Source of the DNA: Petrimonas sulfuriphila
GTDB taxonomy: Bacteria > Bacteroidota > Bacteroidia > Bacteroidales > Dysgonomonadaceae
NCBI GenBank assembly: GCA_038561985.1
Contig: CP073276.1
Coordinates: 1,674,001 to 1,738,000 of the forward strand
Length of the DNA stretch: 64,000 nt
Direction of reading: 5' to 3'
The notes beneath the pieces are model-generated. The model saw only the letters and a list, made by a program, of their open reading frames with translations, did not search any database and had not been told where the DNA came from. Position numbers and translations under genes: made by a program. Positions within the stretch are counted from its first letter, which is position 1. Each line of letters starts with the position of its first letter. Shown here in pieces: positions 37,648 through 46,063 of this stretch.

Positions 37648-38106
37648 TTAGTTTTCAGCTTTTCGTGCCGAATAACTGATCTTCAAAGCATATGCTTTAC
37701 GGAGTGCCTGTTTAACATCGCTGATGTAGCGCATCCTTGTTTGTTCGTCCGCCTTGATGGATACCGTCATCAATTGCTGGTCCGCCTCATTCATACTCGC
37801 TTTTTCCTGGGCGATATAATCCTGGATGTCTTCCACTTCGGCAAACTTGTCGTTCAGCTGCATCTGGGTTCCCGTACCGAATCTTGGGTCCATTGCGGGC
37901 CCGATATTGATGTAGGTTACCAGCGATTTTTTCTCCAGTTTCTGAATTTCAGTGGCAGAAGGCAATTTCAACCTTACCATTAACTCCTCAGAGCGCATGG
38001 TGGTTGTAACCATAAAGAAGAATAAGATGGCGAATACCAGGTCAGGCATTGAAGCTGTGTTCAATTCGGGCATCTCACGCCCGCCGCTTTTACTAAATTT
38101 TCCCAT
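37648..38106 (-). CDS. exbD: ExbD/TolR family protein (second copy)
   Basis: A 152-residue inner-membrane protein with one N-terminal helix (about 17-37; MPDLVFAILFFFMVTTTM, carrying the conserved Asp of the proton path) and a periplasmic domain (about 60-145). It starts 1 bp after the other exbD. With ExbB it would form the proton motor that drives TonB. Two different ExbD proteins in a row are common in Bacteroidetes and may form mixed dimers. Confidence 0.92.
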   Translation of the reverse strand: MGKFSKSGGREMPELNTASMPDLVFAILFFFMVTTTMRSEELMVRLKLPSATEIQKLEKKSLVTYINIGPAMDPRFGTGTQMQLNDKFAEVEDIQDYIAQEKASMNEADQQLMTVSIKADEQTRMRYISDVKQALRKAYALKISYSARKAEN

Positions 38107-38107
38107 A

Positions 38108-38743
38108 TTAATTTCCTCCCATAAAGTTTTTAGGTTCGGCCTCAGAAATTCTCTGCGGATACAATTTATTTATCTGTTCCTTTTGATCGTCGGTCAGATT
38201 TTCGTAGTCTGAGTTGAAATACTTCTTCGATCCTTCCTGCCGCAACTCGTTATACGCTTTTACCAGTTCGTTCTGAACCGCGATATAGGTTTTGTAACTG
38301 GTGGTAGCGTCATTTTGTAACGACACAACGTGGTCGGCGGTCACCGGTACAGTCCCGATGGGCGTACCAAAGTCTTCCTCCACCAATTCCGGCAATAAAG
38401 GATTGTTACTCGTATTCAATACAAACTCTTTTACTTTATCTTTCAAGCTTGGCTTATTTCCCCGGCCGAGCAATTCTGCATCACTCTGATACCACTCTGT
38501 CTCTGCCTGAGAAGTAACCATGGTCTCGTCTTTGGAGTTTACCAGTACAACCAGCAGGTTCCGTCGTTGGACATCAACCGTTTGTTGCTGGTCTTCGTTT
38601 TGTGGCGGTGGCGGCAAACGTCTTGCCAGCCCGCTGTCGGTATCCATACTCGAAACAAGCAGGAAGAAAGTAAGCAAAAGAAACGAAATGTCCGCCATTG
38701 AACTTGCATTCAGAGCAGGAACTTTTCTTTTTTTCTTTGACAT
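38108..38743 (-). CDS. exbD: ExbD/TolR family protein (first copy)
   Basis: A 211-residue ExbD with one N-terminal helix (SMADISFLLLTFFLLVSSM; the Asp is the proton carrier). Its periplasmic domain is longer than in the second copy, with an insert rich in Asn, Gln and Asp (about 85-160; KFVLNTSNNPLLPELVEEDFGTP-type sequence). It follows the 159-residue membrane protein by 15 bp. Confidence 0.9.
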   Translation of the reverse strand: MSKKKRKVPALNASSMADISFLLLTFFLLVSSMDTDSGLARRLPPPPQNEDQQQTVDVQRRNLLVVLVNSKDETMVTSQAETEWYQSDAELLGRGNKPSLKDKVKEFVLNTSNNPLLPELVEEDFGTPIGTVPVTADHVVSLQNDATTSYKTYIAVQNELVKAYNELRQEGSKKYFNSDYENLTDDQKEQINKLYPQRISEAEPKNFMGGN

Positions 38744-38758
38744 AGATTTTTTCTTTTG

Positions 38759-39238
38759 TTATTTTCTTTTACTCAATAAGGGAGATATCAACACTGCGCC
38801 CACTGCGATGAAAAGCATGAAATACGTAGTAAACAACCACATATCCACCACTTTTAAGGTGCCGGGGTTATTGTCTCCGCCGTCATAACCCGGGATATTC
38901 AATATTTCTCCGCTTCCCAGGAAGTAGGATATTCCTAAAATCACCACCATGGCTACAAGAACCAGTAGTCCACGAATAGCGCCTTTAGGGTTCACCTTCA
39001 AGCTGTGAAGAAAACCGAATATCGCGAAGATTATCAATGCTACAATCGTTATTGCAAGTAGCGCATAGGCCCAATACAACAGCATATCGGTAAATATAGG
39101 CTGAGACATATCGGGAACCAGTTTCTGTTCTGGCGCAACTTGTCCTCCGAACAGGAATAACCCCAATACTACCAACGTAACGATGATGGTAGACAGGAAG
39201 GCTAAACTGGAGGTTTTTCGTATTTTAGTTACAGCCAT
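38759..39238 (-). CDS. Unknown membrane protein in the exb cluster
   Basis: A 159-residue protein with four hydrophobic helices (about 12-32, 48-72, 85-107, 128-150) and a short acidic periplasmic loop with GYDGGDNNPG. It matches no family I recognise. It lies between exbB and the first exbD, with gaps of 5 and 15 bp, so it is expected to work with the TonB motor. Absence from the E. coli system makes it a candidate Bacteroidetes-specific part. Confidence 0.7.
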   Translation of the reverse strand: MAVTKIRKTSSLAFLSTIIVTLVVLGLFLFGGQVAPEQKLVPDMSQPIFTDMLLYWAYALLAITIVALIIFAIFGFLHSLKVNPKGAIRGLLVLVAMVVILGISYFLGSGEILNIPGYDGGDNNPGTLKVVDMWLFTTYFMLFIAVGAVLISPLLSKRK

Positions 39239-39243
39239 ATCAA

Positions 39244-40032
39244 TTATAATTTTTTGTATTTAACGTTGTATTTTACTACCTGGTCGAGAAGGGTGATGGA
39301 AGCATCTTCCATTTTATTGAGTATACCTTCCAGTTTGGAAAGAATATAGTTGTAGAAAACCTGAAGGATAAGAGCCACAATAAGACCAAATACAGTCGTG
39401 ATCAAAGCCACTTTCATACCACCGGCAACAATTGTCGGGCTCATGTCACCTGCACGTTGGATGTCGTCAAACGCCATAACCATACCTACTACTGTTCCCA
39501 AGAATCCGAGAGACGGAGCAAGAGCGATAAACAGGGTAATCCAGGAAAGGTTTCTTTCAAGCAATCCACTTTGTACACCTCCGTAAGCCACGATAGCGCG
39601 TTCTACTGCGTCAGGTCCTTGGTCCAGGCGAAGTAATCCCTGATATGCAATTGAGGCGATCGGGCCGCGGGTATTGCGGGCAATGTCTTTTGCAGCTTCG
39701 ATATCTCCTCTGTCGAGTGCTTCACCAACCCCGTTTAACAATGTTTTCGGATTAACATCTGCCAAGCTTAAATAAATAATTCTTTCAAGAGCAAAAGCCA
39801 GACCGAGAATTAAACAGAGAGCGATGGGAGCCATAAACCCGGCACCACCTTCAATAAATTTAACTTTCAGAGCCTGGTGAAATCCACCTCCATCAGTTTC
39901 GGCAACCGATACTGCTGCTGGAGCTGTTTCTTCTACTGCAGGTGCAGCGGGAGCATCTTGAGCGGAAAGAATTGTCGGCAATCCTACAGACATAAGGCCG
40001 AAGATTGCTAAAATTGCAAATAACTTTTTCAT
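39244..40032 (-). CDS. exbB: MotA/TolQ/ExbB proton channel protein
   Basis: A 262-residue inner-membrane protein. An N-terminal signal-like helix is followed by an Ala/Pro/Glu-rich linker (PAAPAVEETAPAAVSVAE). The ExbB domain is at about 60-255 with the channel helices ITLFIALAPSLGFLGTVVGMVMAFDDIQ and GGMKVALITTVFGLIVALILQVFYN. First gene of the cluster exbB-X-exbD-exbD, which would energise TonB-dependent import such as SusC. Confidence 0.93.
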   Translation of the reverse strand: MKKLFAILAIFGLMSVGLPTILSAQDAPAAPAVEETAPAAVSVAETDGGGFHQALKVKFIEGGAGFMAPIALCLILGLAFALERIIYLSLADVNPKTLLNGVGEALDRGDIEAAKDIARNTRGPIASIAYQGLLRLDQGPDAVERAIVAYGGVQSGLLERNLSWITLFIALAPSLGFLGTVVGMVMAFDDIQRAGDMSPTIVAGGMKVALITTVFGLIVALILQVFYNYILSKLEGILNKMEDASITLLDQVVKYNVKYKKL

Positions 40033-40393
40033 TGTGTGTTCAATTTTTTTTGGATTAATGAATTTAATTTTGTTTTTTAATTGATTTTTTTGATTTATTT
40101 AAACGTTTAGTTCGTTGCCTTATATGTTATTTGTCAGACTTTTGGCGCGGAGAGAGCGGGATTCGAACCCGCGATACACTTTTGGCGTATACACGCTTTC
40201 CAGGCGTGCCTCTTCAACCACTCGAGCATCTCTCCTTAAGGAGACAGTTTCAGAAAACGGGCGCAAATTACAAAAAAAAAATTACTTACCCTTCTTTTAT
40301 CCCGCAAAATTACTGAAATTATCGATTAATTACTATTCCTGGTGCAAATTATTTTAAAAAAAACGGTTTTCCGTGAAAAAAGGCTTCATTCCT
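40033..40393. other. Intergenic region holding the tRNA-Ser gene
   Basis: 361 bp between exbB and tatD. It is AT-rich apart from the tRNA at 40148-40235. No protein gene is visible. Confidence 0.7.
40148..40235 (-). tRNA. tRNA-Ser (anticodon GGA)
   Basis: 88 nt on the minus strand, class II with a long variable arm. The acceptor stem pairs GGAGAGA with TCTCTCC, the T loop is GGTTCGAATCC, and the anticodon GGA (complement of 40199-40201) sits in the loop CTGGAAA. It reads UCC and UCU. No CCA is encoded. Confidence 0.97.
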
Positions 40394-41176
40394 TTATTTA
40401 TAATAATCTATATTAAACAAACGATAAGCGTTCAGCGTTGTTATTTCAGTAATTTCCTCCTCCGTTTTGCGATAAATTGTTGAAAGTTTTTTTACGACCT
40501 CACTTAAATATCCCGGCTCGTTACGTTTGCCTCTGTAAGGAACCGGTGCAAGATAGGGGGAGTCGGTTTCGAGGATGATGTTCTCCAACACACAATTTTC
40601 CAGTGTTTCCATCAATCCCGATTTTTTGAAGGTGACCACTCCGTTTATCCCGATGTAAAAATTCCCAAGTTCCAGGATCTCTTTCAGCTCGCCTATGCTT
40701 CCTCCAAAACTGTGGAAGACTCCGAAAAGGTCTTTTTCTCCGGTTTTTTTTATCGATTCTATCACTTCCGGGATAGCCTCTCTTGAATGAATGGCTACCG
40801 GCAGTTTTTTTTCAATGCTCCAGGCAAGCTGCCTTTCAAAAGCGGCTACCTGCCTTTCTTTTGAGCTTTTATCCCAATACAAGTCGATACCTATCTCACC
40901 GATGGCTATATATCCCGGGCGGCTTAGCTCGTCGTAAATGATTTGCAGCTGTTGCTCCCAGTCCTCCCGCACGTTTGTAGGATGCAACCCCATCATCGGT
41001 ATTAAAAAAGACGGGTATCTATCAACGGTTTGTTTTAAATCCGAAACGGTTGTTTCATCTATATTGGGCAACAGGATTTTTTCCACACCAATGGCCCTGG
41101 CCCTGACAACTACATCGTCCAGGTCATTATCGAAAGCATCCAGGTACAGGTGGGCGTGCGTATCAACGATTTTCAT
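40394..41176 (-). CDS. tatD: TatD family metal-dependent hydrolase
   Basis: A 260-residue TIM-barrel hydrolase, probably a Mg-dependent DNase or exonuclease. Metal ligands appear in VDTHAHLYLD (about 4-13), GEIGIDLYW (about 92), PVAIHSREA (about 128), VFHSFGG (about 152) and ETDSPYLAP (about 202). Length is normal. Its start overlaps the stop of the upstream hypothetical gene by 14 bp, indicating translational coupling. Confidence 0.95.
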   Translation of the reverse strand: MKIVDTHAHLYLDAFDNDLDDVVVRARAIGVEKILLPNIDETTVSDLKQTVDRYPSFLIPMMGLHPTNVREDWEQQLQIIYDELSRPGYIAIGEIGIDLYWDKSSKERQVAAFERQLAWSIEKKLPVAIHSREAIPEVIESIKKTGEKDLFGVFHSFGGSIGELKEILELGNFYIGINGVVTFKKSGLMETLENCVLENIILETDSPYLAPVPYRGKRNEPGYLSEVVKKLSTIYRKTEEEITEITTLNAYRLFNIDYYK

Positions 41177-41867
41177 CCATGGTTTCTCCTTTGCGGTAAT
41201 AATAGATCAGCCCGTATTCCCTGTTTTTATCCAGCCGCTCGTCTGCCTGAAGTTCAGCATTAAATTTCTCCACTTCTTCCCAGATATCAAAAATAACACT
41301 GTCCACTTCGCTTCTGAACTCGGAAACTTCATCCAGGGTTCTTGCGGTGGCTTTCTGATGGATTTGTTGGGTTTGGTAACCCTCTTTAAACAGAATATAC
41401 ATGACGCTCACTTTGGCAATGCCCGGATTGTATATCGGCACACCGCCCCGTGCCACCCGTTTATTCTCTCCGTTAATGATTTTCTGGCCCCATTGCAGCA
41501 GTTGTTCGTTTGAACTCAGGTCGGGAACGACAAAGTTTGCGTCCTGTAGGCCATACAGATCCAGGTGTTCCGGTTTTATCTCGGAGCGCATGACGCTCAT
41601 GTACAAGACCTGAATGAAATGGGAGAGGTACATCCTCGCATTCTTCACCTTGCTTTGAAAGGCAATGTTCGCTTTTACCTGGGTATCCAGCGTCTGCTGG
41701 TATTTCAGGGAAAGACGTTCGAATTTTTCCACCACGCTTCTTGCCCTCGACAGTGTTTTCATGGATATGGCGACATCTTGAAAATCAGTACCGGCTGCTT
41801 TCTCGATAGCTGTTTTCAACGCTTTAATCCGAGACAGGTCTGTATTGGGTAATCTGCGATAGGGCAT
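41163..41867 (-). CDS. Conserved hypothetical protein
   Basis: A 234-residue soluble protein without signal peptide or membrane helix. It is largely helical; the first half has long charged helices (FERLSLKYQQTLDTQVKANIAFQSKVKNAR) and the end is polar. I do not recognise the family with certainty. It sits between the polyprenyl synthase (9 bp gap) and tatD (14 bp overlap), a unit seen in Bacteroidales, so a real gene is certain though its function is not. Confidence 0.75.
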   Translation of the reverse strand: MPYRRLPNTDLSRIKALKTAIEKAAGTDFQDVAISMKTLSRARSVVEKFERLSLKYQQTLDTQVKANIAFQSKVKNARMYLSHFIQVLYMSVMRSEIKPEHLDLYGLQDANFVVPDLSSNEQLLQWGQKIINGENKRVARGGVPIYNPGIAKVSVMYILFKEGYQTQQIHQKATARTLDEVSEFRSEVDSVIFDIWEEVEKFNAELQADERLDKNREYGLIYYYRKGETMDENR

Positions 41868-41876
41868 TTACGGAAA

Positions 41877-42857
41877 TTATTTTTCTCTGTACATCAGGTT
41901 TTCCGACAAGGAAATGAGTTCTTTTTTCCTTTCGTCAGCCACATGCACCAACGAAAGAGAATCCAACGCTGCAAGATAATACTTTTCAATGAGATTTTCC
42001 GAAATCGACTTTAAATTTAAATCATTGTAAATATTTTTAACGGATTCAATTTTTTCGTTTTTGTCGAATTTTTCTGCGGTAATCCATTTTAGTAACTCCG
42101 TGCGTTGCCTTTCGCCGGATGTTTTCAGCGCTTTTATCAACAGGTAGGTTTTTTTATTGCTGACAATGTCTCCGCCGATATTTTTCCCAAACGTTTTAAC
42201 ATCTCCGTAAACATCCAACAAATCATCTTTCAGTTGAAAAGCCAGTCCGATGTTTATGCCAAAGGTGTAGAGCAGTTCCGCATCACGCGGGGAGGCTCCG
42301 GCCAGCAAGGCTCCCATCTTGAGCGAACAGGCTAGAAGTACCGCCGTCTTTAGCACGATCATCTCCAGGTACTCCGACTCTGTGACATCTGTTCTTTTCT
42401 CGAAATCCATATCCAGCTGTTGTCCCTGACACACCTCCATGGCCGTTTTTGAAAAGAGGCCAAGGATTTCCGGCAGGACAGCGGGTGGCACGGAACTTAC
42501 GTATTTATACGATTCTATCAGCATGGCGTCACCCGAGAGAATGGCGGTGTTGGCATCCCACTTCTTGTGGACCGCCGGCATGCCTCTCCGCATATCCGAA
42601 TTGTCCATCAGGTCGTCGTGCAACAGGGTGAAGTTGTGAAAAATCTCTATCCCTATAGCCGGCTTCAACGATAGGTCCACCTCCTTGTCAAACATATCCG
42701 TGGCTAACAAGGCCAGCAGCGGGCGCACCCTTTTTCCTCCAACGGAGAGGGTGTAGCTGATGGGCTCGAAAAGGCTCGCTGGTTTTAAATCGAAAGAGAT
42801 GCTTTGGATGGCTTCCTCAATTTTCTTACTTAAGGTATCCGCGCTGTGTAAGATCAT
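41877..42857 (-). CDS. Polyprenyl synthetase (trans-isoprenyl diphosphate synthase)
   Basis: A 326-residue enzyme that joins isopentenyl diphosphate to an allylic diphosphate. First Asp-rich motif DDLMDNSDMRRG, second LKDDLLD, both complete. The first motif has the DDxxD form. Product length (C15, C20 or longer) cannot be settled by reading. The frame is open to 42923, but MILHSADTL at 42857 is the likelier start, since the longer version runs into the terminator of tonB. Confidence 0.92.
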   Translation of the reverse strand: MILHSADTLSKKIEEAIQSISFDLKPASLFEPISYTLSVGGKRVRPLLALLATDMFDKEVDLSLKPAIGIEIFHNFTLLHDDLMDNSDMRRGMPAVHKKWDANTAILSGDAMLIESYKYVSSVPPAVLPEILGLFSKTAMEVCQGQQLDMDFEKRTDVTESEYLEMIVLKTAVLLACSLKMGALLAGASPRDAELLYTFGINIGLAFQLKDDLLDVYGDVKTFGKNIGGDIVSNKKTYLLIKALKTSGERQRTELLKWITAEKFDKNEKIESVKNIYNDLNLKSISENLIEKYYLAALDSLSLVHVADERKKELISLSENLMYREK

Positions 42858-42881
42858 GTTGGTGAAATTTAATTTAGAACA

Positions 42882-42912
42882 AAAAGCTGCCCTTGTTCTA
42901 AAGGCAGCTTTT
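42882..42912 (-). terminator. Terminator after tonB
   Basis: Perfect 10-bp stem AAAAGCTGCC / GGCAGCTTTT with an 11-base loop, 30 bp behind the tonB stop; the minus-strand read ends in five T. It also isolates the polyprenyl synthase gene from tonB. Confidence 0.85.
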
Positions 42913-42941
42913 CGATATTTCAAAAAAATTACTGTAGTTGA

Positions 42942-43637
42942 TTATTGTTGCAGGCGGAACACCACAGGGAGTGTGAATCGTACACGCACTGCTGAACCAC
43001 GTTGCCTTCCGGCTTTCCATTTTGGCATCGACTGGATAACGCGGATAGCCTCTTTGTCGAGCGATGGGTCAACTCCGCGAACTACCTGAACGTCAGTAAT
43101 ACTTCCGTCTCTCTCTACCACAAAATTGGTGATGACACGTCCCTGGATGCCGTTTTCCTGAGCAATTACCGGGTATTTAATGTTGTCGCTTAAGAACTTC
43201 ATCATGGCTGTATTTCCTCCCGGGAATTCCGGTTGTTCTTCTACCACAACGAAAATTTCTTCGGTAACTTCTTCTACCTTAGGTTTTGGTGGTGGTGGCG
43301 GCACGTAAGCTTCCATTTGTCTCTTACTTGCATCATCCTCCGTGTTGATCTCGATTCTTGTTTCCACTTTTTCTTCCACTACCTGAATGATTTCCGGAGT
43401 TTCCGGTGCCGGTGGCGGTGGTGGCGGTGGCGGAGTCGGATCGCGACGAGTGATTTCAATTTCTTCTTCTGCCAGAACGTCCTGAACGATAACACTCTCG
43501 TCCAGTTTTTTGGTTTCTGAAGACCATTCAAAAGCGAAGAACAACAGCGCTACTCCCACTACCATACCCATCAGGATGGAAGTCAGCTTGAGCGCTTCAA
43601 TATTCGCTTTGGGTGATTTTTTTACTTCATCATTCAT
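42942..43637 (-). CDS. tonB: Energy transducer TonB
   Basis: A 231-residue protein anchored by one N-terminal helix (about 17-36). A Pro/Glu-rich spacer follows, with RDPTPPPPPPPPAPETPEI at about 64-82, then PPPPPKPKVEEV. The C-terminal TonB domain (about 135-231) shows VEEQPEFPGGNTAMMKFLSDNIKYP and GRVITNFVVERDGSITDVQVVRGVDPSLDKEAIRV-type sequence. It transmits proton-motive force to outer-membrane receptors. It lies about 3 kb from the exb genes on the same strand, but with its own terminator. A TATTTTTG box is at 43694-43701. Confidence 0.95.
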   Translation of the reverse strand: MNDEVKKSPKANIEALKLTSILMGMVVGVALLFFAFEWSSETKKLDESVIVQDVLAEEEIEITRRDPTPPPPPPPPAPETPEIIQVVEEKVETRIEINTEDDASKRQMEAYVPPPPPKPKVEEVTEEIFVVVEEQPEFPGGNTAMMKFLSDNIKYPVIAQENGIQGRVITNFVVERDGSITDVQVVRGVDPSLDKEAIRVIQSMPKWKAGRQRGSAVRVRFTLPVVFRLQQ

Positions 43638-44006
43638 TTTGATTCTACTTTTTTATGTGTTTTACTGACTGAATATACCCACGACATCGGGTGCAAAAAT
43701 AGGCAATTTTTTTTATACTGTCGTATTTCGTCGATAAAAATCTCAAAAAAATGTCATTTTCTCGCTAGATTGACCAAATCCCGTTACAAATATCGTTTTA
43801 ATTAGCGTATTTGAATTCACCTCAAATGTACAAATTAGACGGCAAAATCGGCGTTTTGTTTAGCTAATAAATATCAAAATGCAAGCTTGTTTTTGATTTT
43901 AACATTAAATAGACGTAAAATGGGCTGGTAAACGATTAATATATTTCAATTTTAACGTTTCGTTAGGAATATTTTGAATCAAGCCGTTACGGGCGATGCC
44001 GCATTA
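43638..44006. other. Intergenic region upstream of tonB
   Basis: 369 bp, AT-rich. It holds two possible minus-strand -7 boxes for tonB, TATTTTTG (43694-43701) and TACATTTG (43823-43830), neither with a good -33 element. I see no gene or strong repeat. Confidence 0.5.
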
Positions 44007-44546
44007 TCAGGGCCTGATCTTGTAAATGTCCTTTAAGTTTCTTCCGTAACCGTCGTAGTCCAGGCCATAGCCCACGATAAAATCGTTGGGGATTTCCAGT
44101 GCTACGTAATCGAGTTGTATCTCCTGTTTCAGCGCGTCCGGCTTCAGTAGCAGGGTGGCAATCTTTATCTCTTTGGGGTTGAGCTTGTTGAGTTCTTCTT
44201 TGAGCGCCACCATCGTATTTCCCGAATCCACGATGTCTTCCACAATCACAACCGTACGGTTCTCGATGCTTTCGTTCAAACCCAGCACTTCCTGTACTTT
44301 ATTGGTGGTGGTTGTTCCCTGATAGGAAGCCAATCGTACAAAAGTTATCTCGCAGGGGACGCTCACTTCTTTCATCAGCTCTCCGGCAAACATAAAAGCG
44401 CCGTTGAGTACGGCAATAAAAACAGGTTTTTTATCGCGTAGATCACGGTCCATTTTTTCTGCAATCCGATTGATAGCGGCTTGAATCTGCTCGAATTCGA
44501 TGAATTTTTCAAACTGCTTGTCCTTGATGGTTACTATTTCATTCAT
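44007..44546 (-). CDS. hpt: Hypoxanthine phosphoribosyltransferase
   Basis: A 179-residue purine salvage enzyme that joins hypoxanthine or guanine to PRPP. The PRPP-binding motif is VVIVEDIVDSGNTM (about 98-111), and the N-terminal flexible-loop and PVFIAVLNGAFMFAGEL motifs are typical. The C-terminal VGYGLDYDGYGRNL fixes the purine-binding loop. The -7 box TACTTTTG (44568-44575, minus) is 21 bp before the start. Confidence 0.96.
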   Translation of the reverse strand: MNEIVTIKDKQFEKFIEFEQIQAAINRIAEKMDRDLRDKKPVFIAVLNGAFMFAGELMKEVSVPCEITFVRLASYQGTTTTNKVQEVLGLNESIENRTVVIVEDIVDSGNTMVALKEELNKLNPKEIKIATLLLKPDALKQEIQLDYVALEIPNDFIVGYGLDYDGYGRNLKDIYKIRP

Positions 44547-44744
44547 GTGTTGTGGATTTTAAAACCACAAAAGTAGCGCTTTTTTTCTTTTTCTGTAACA
44601 AAATCCAACACTTTCTGTAATTCGGCCTGAGTTCCGGGGGCGGACAACCTGGATGTCCCAGCAGAACAATAAAATTGAACATTCTTCCAAAATTGACGAA
44701 AAATTGTTAAGTTTGCGCCCTGAAATTCTTACGCAATTTTTGAT

Positions 44745-45905
44745 ATGAAAAAATACGTTTCTTTGTTACCCGCAGTGTTGTTAACAGCTGCTGTCCTGCT
44801 GTCCTGTCAGTCGGAGAAAACCTTTGAGGTAAAAGGAGAACTCTCTGCTGCCGGCGATCAGACCTTATACCTGGAGCACCGTGGCCTGGGTGGTGTTGAA
44901 CTGCTCGATTCGGTTAAGCTGAAAGAGAACGGGAAGTTTGCATTTAAAGAAAAGGCCCCCGTAAATCCCGAATTTTACCAGTTGAGGGTAGGGAGCCAGG
45001 TGGCTGTTTTTGCCATCGACTCGATAGAGACTTTGCAGGTCAGGGGCGATGCGAAAGACCTGGCGAGTACGTTGTCCATCGAAAACTCGCCCGTGAACGA
45101 GCAGATCAGGCAGATCGATTCCCAGACCCGTCAAGTCAACATCCGGATCAGTGAAGCGGAAAAAAAACATACAGCCAAGGCTATTGACGACGTGGCTTAC
45201 CTGGCCGAGCTCGACTCCGTCCTGACAGCGTACAAGGCGGAAATCACCAAACTGATACTGGGCAATCCTTCGGGTGCGGCGGCATACTATGCGGTTTTTC
45301 AGAAGGTGGACGGCTACCTGATATTTGATCCTTACAACAAGCAGGATTACGCCATGTTTGGAGCGGTGGCCACGTCGTGGGACCGGTACTATCCCGGCAC
45401 CCCCCGATCGAAGCACCTGTACGACTTCACGATGAATGCCCTGAAAACAAGGAAACAGCAGGAACAACAGGCTGCCCTGCTCGAGAATGTTCCGGTTGTT
45501 TCCGGGTTATCGCTGCCGGATATCGTTCTGACGGAAGTTAACGGGGAAAAAATAACCCTCTCCTCGCAAAAGGGAAAAGTGGTTGTACTGGACTTCACCG
45601 TGTATAAATCGGACTTCTCCCCTGCTCACAACATGGAGTTGAACAAAATCTATTCGCAGCACAAGGCTAAAGGGTTGGAGATCTATCAGATCTCTTTCGA
45701 TTCAGACGAGCATTTCTGGAAGAACGCGGCGAGCAACCTGCCCTGGATTACCGTTCGTGATCCGCAAAACGTATATTCCCGCCTGCTCTCCACGTATAAT
45801 GTCCGCGATATACCTACGGCATTTGTTATCAACAGGGATGGTGATGTGGTGGCACGTGTTGAAAATTACGCAACCCTTCCCGGCGAAGTGGGGAAAGTAT
45901 TGTAA
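44745..45905 (+). CDS. Thioredoxin-like DUF4369 lipoprotein lacking the CxxC motif
   Basis: A 386-residue lipoprotein (lipobox TAAVLLSC). The DUF4369 domain is at about 25-130 (FEVKGELSAAGDQTLYLEH), and a TlpA/thioredoxin domain is at about 255-386 (LPDIVLTEVNGEKITLSSQKG, then cis-Pro region IPTAFVINRDGDVVARV). Where TlpA has WCGPC this protein reads VYKSDFSPAHN (about 286-296), with no Cys. The fold may be kept while the disulfide activity is lost, leaving a binding role. A TAAGTTTG box (44708-44715) is 29 bp before the ATG. Confidence 0.85.
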   Translation: MKKYVSLLPAVLLTAAVLLSCQSEKTFEVKGELSAAGDQTLYLEHRGLGGVELLDSVKLKENGKFAFKEKAPVNPEFYQLRVGSQVAVFAIDSIETLQVRGDAKDLASTLSIENSPVNEQIRQIDSQTRQVNIRISEAEKKHTAKAIDDVAYLAELDSVLTAYKAEITKLILGNPSGAAAYYAVFQKVDGYLIFDPYNKQDYAMFGAVATSWDRYYPGTPRSKHLYDFTMNALKTRKQQEQQAALLENVPVVSGLSLPDIVLTEVNGEKITLSSQKGKVVVLDFTVYKSDFSPAHNMELNKIYSQHKAKGLEIYQISFDSDEHFWKNAASNLPWITVRDPQNVYSRLLSTYNVRDIPTAFVINRDGDVVARVENYATLPGEVGKVL

Positions 45906-45943
45906 AATTTGGCAAAAAGTTTTTTTAATTTCGGAGAAAGGAG

Positions 45944-46017
45944 TATCTTTGCAGTAAACGTAAAAGATTGAATAAAGGGGATTCCGGTCTGTAAAGCAGC
46001 CGGAATTCTTTTTCTTT
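45944..46017 (+). promoter_or_regulatory. greA promoter with terminator-like hairpin in the leader
   Basis: TATCTTTG (45944-45951) should start RNA near 45958. From 45981 the leader forms ATTCCGG-t-CTG / CAG-CCGGAAT around TAAAG, followed by TTCTTTTTCTTT (to 46017), a full intrinsic-terminator shape. It lies after the promoter and 47 bp before greA, so it can act as an attenuator and yield a short RNA of about 60 nt. It could also stop read-through from the gene upstream. Confidence 0.6.
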
Positions 46018-46063
46018 AATCTATATCTGTGTCAAACATTTAAAAAATAGGAGAGTTAAAAAA

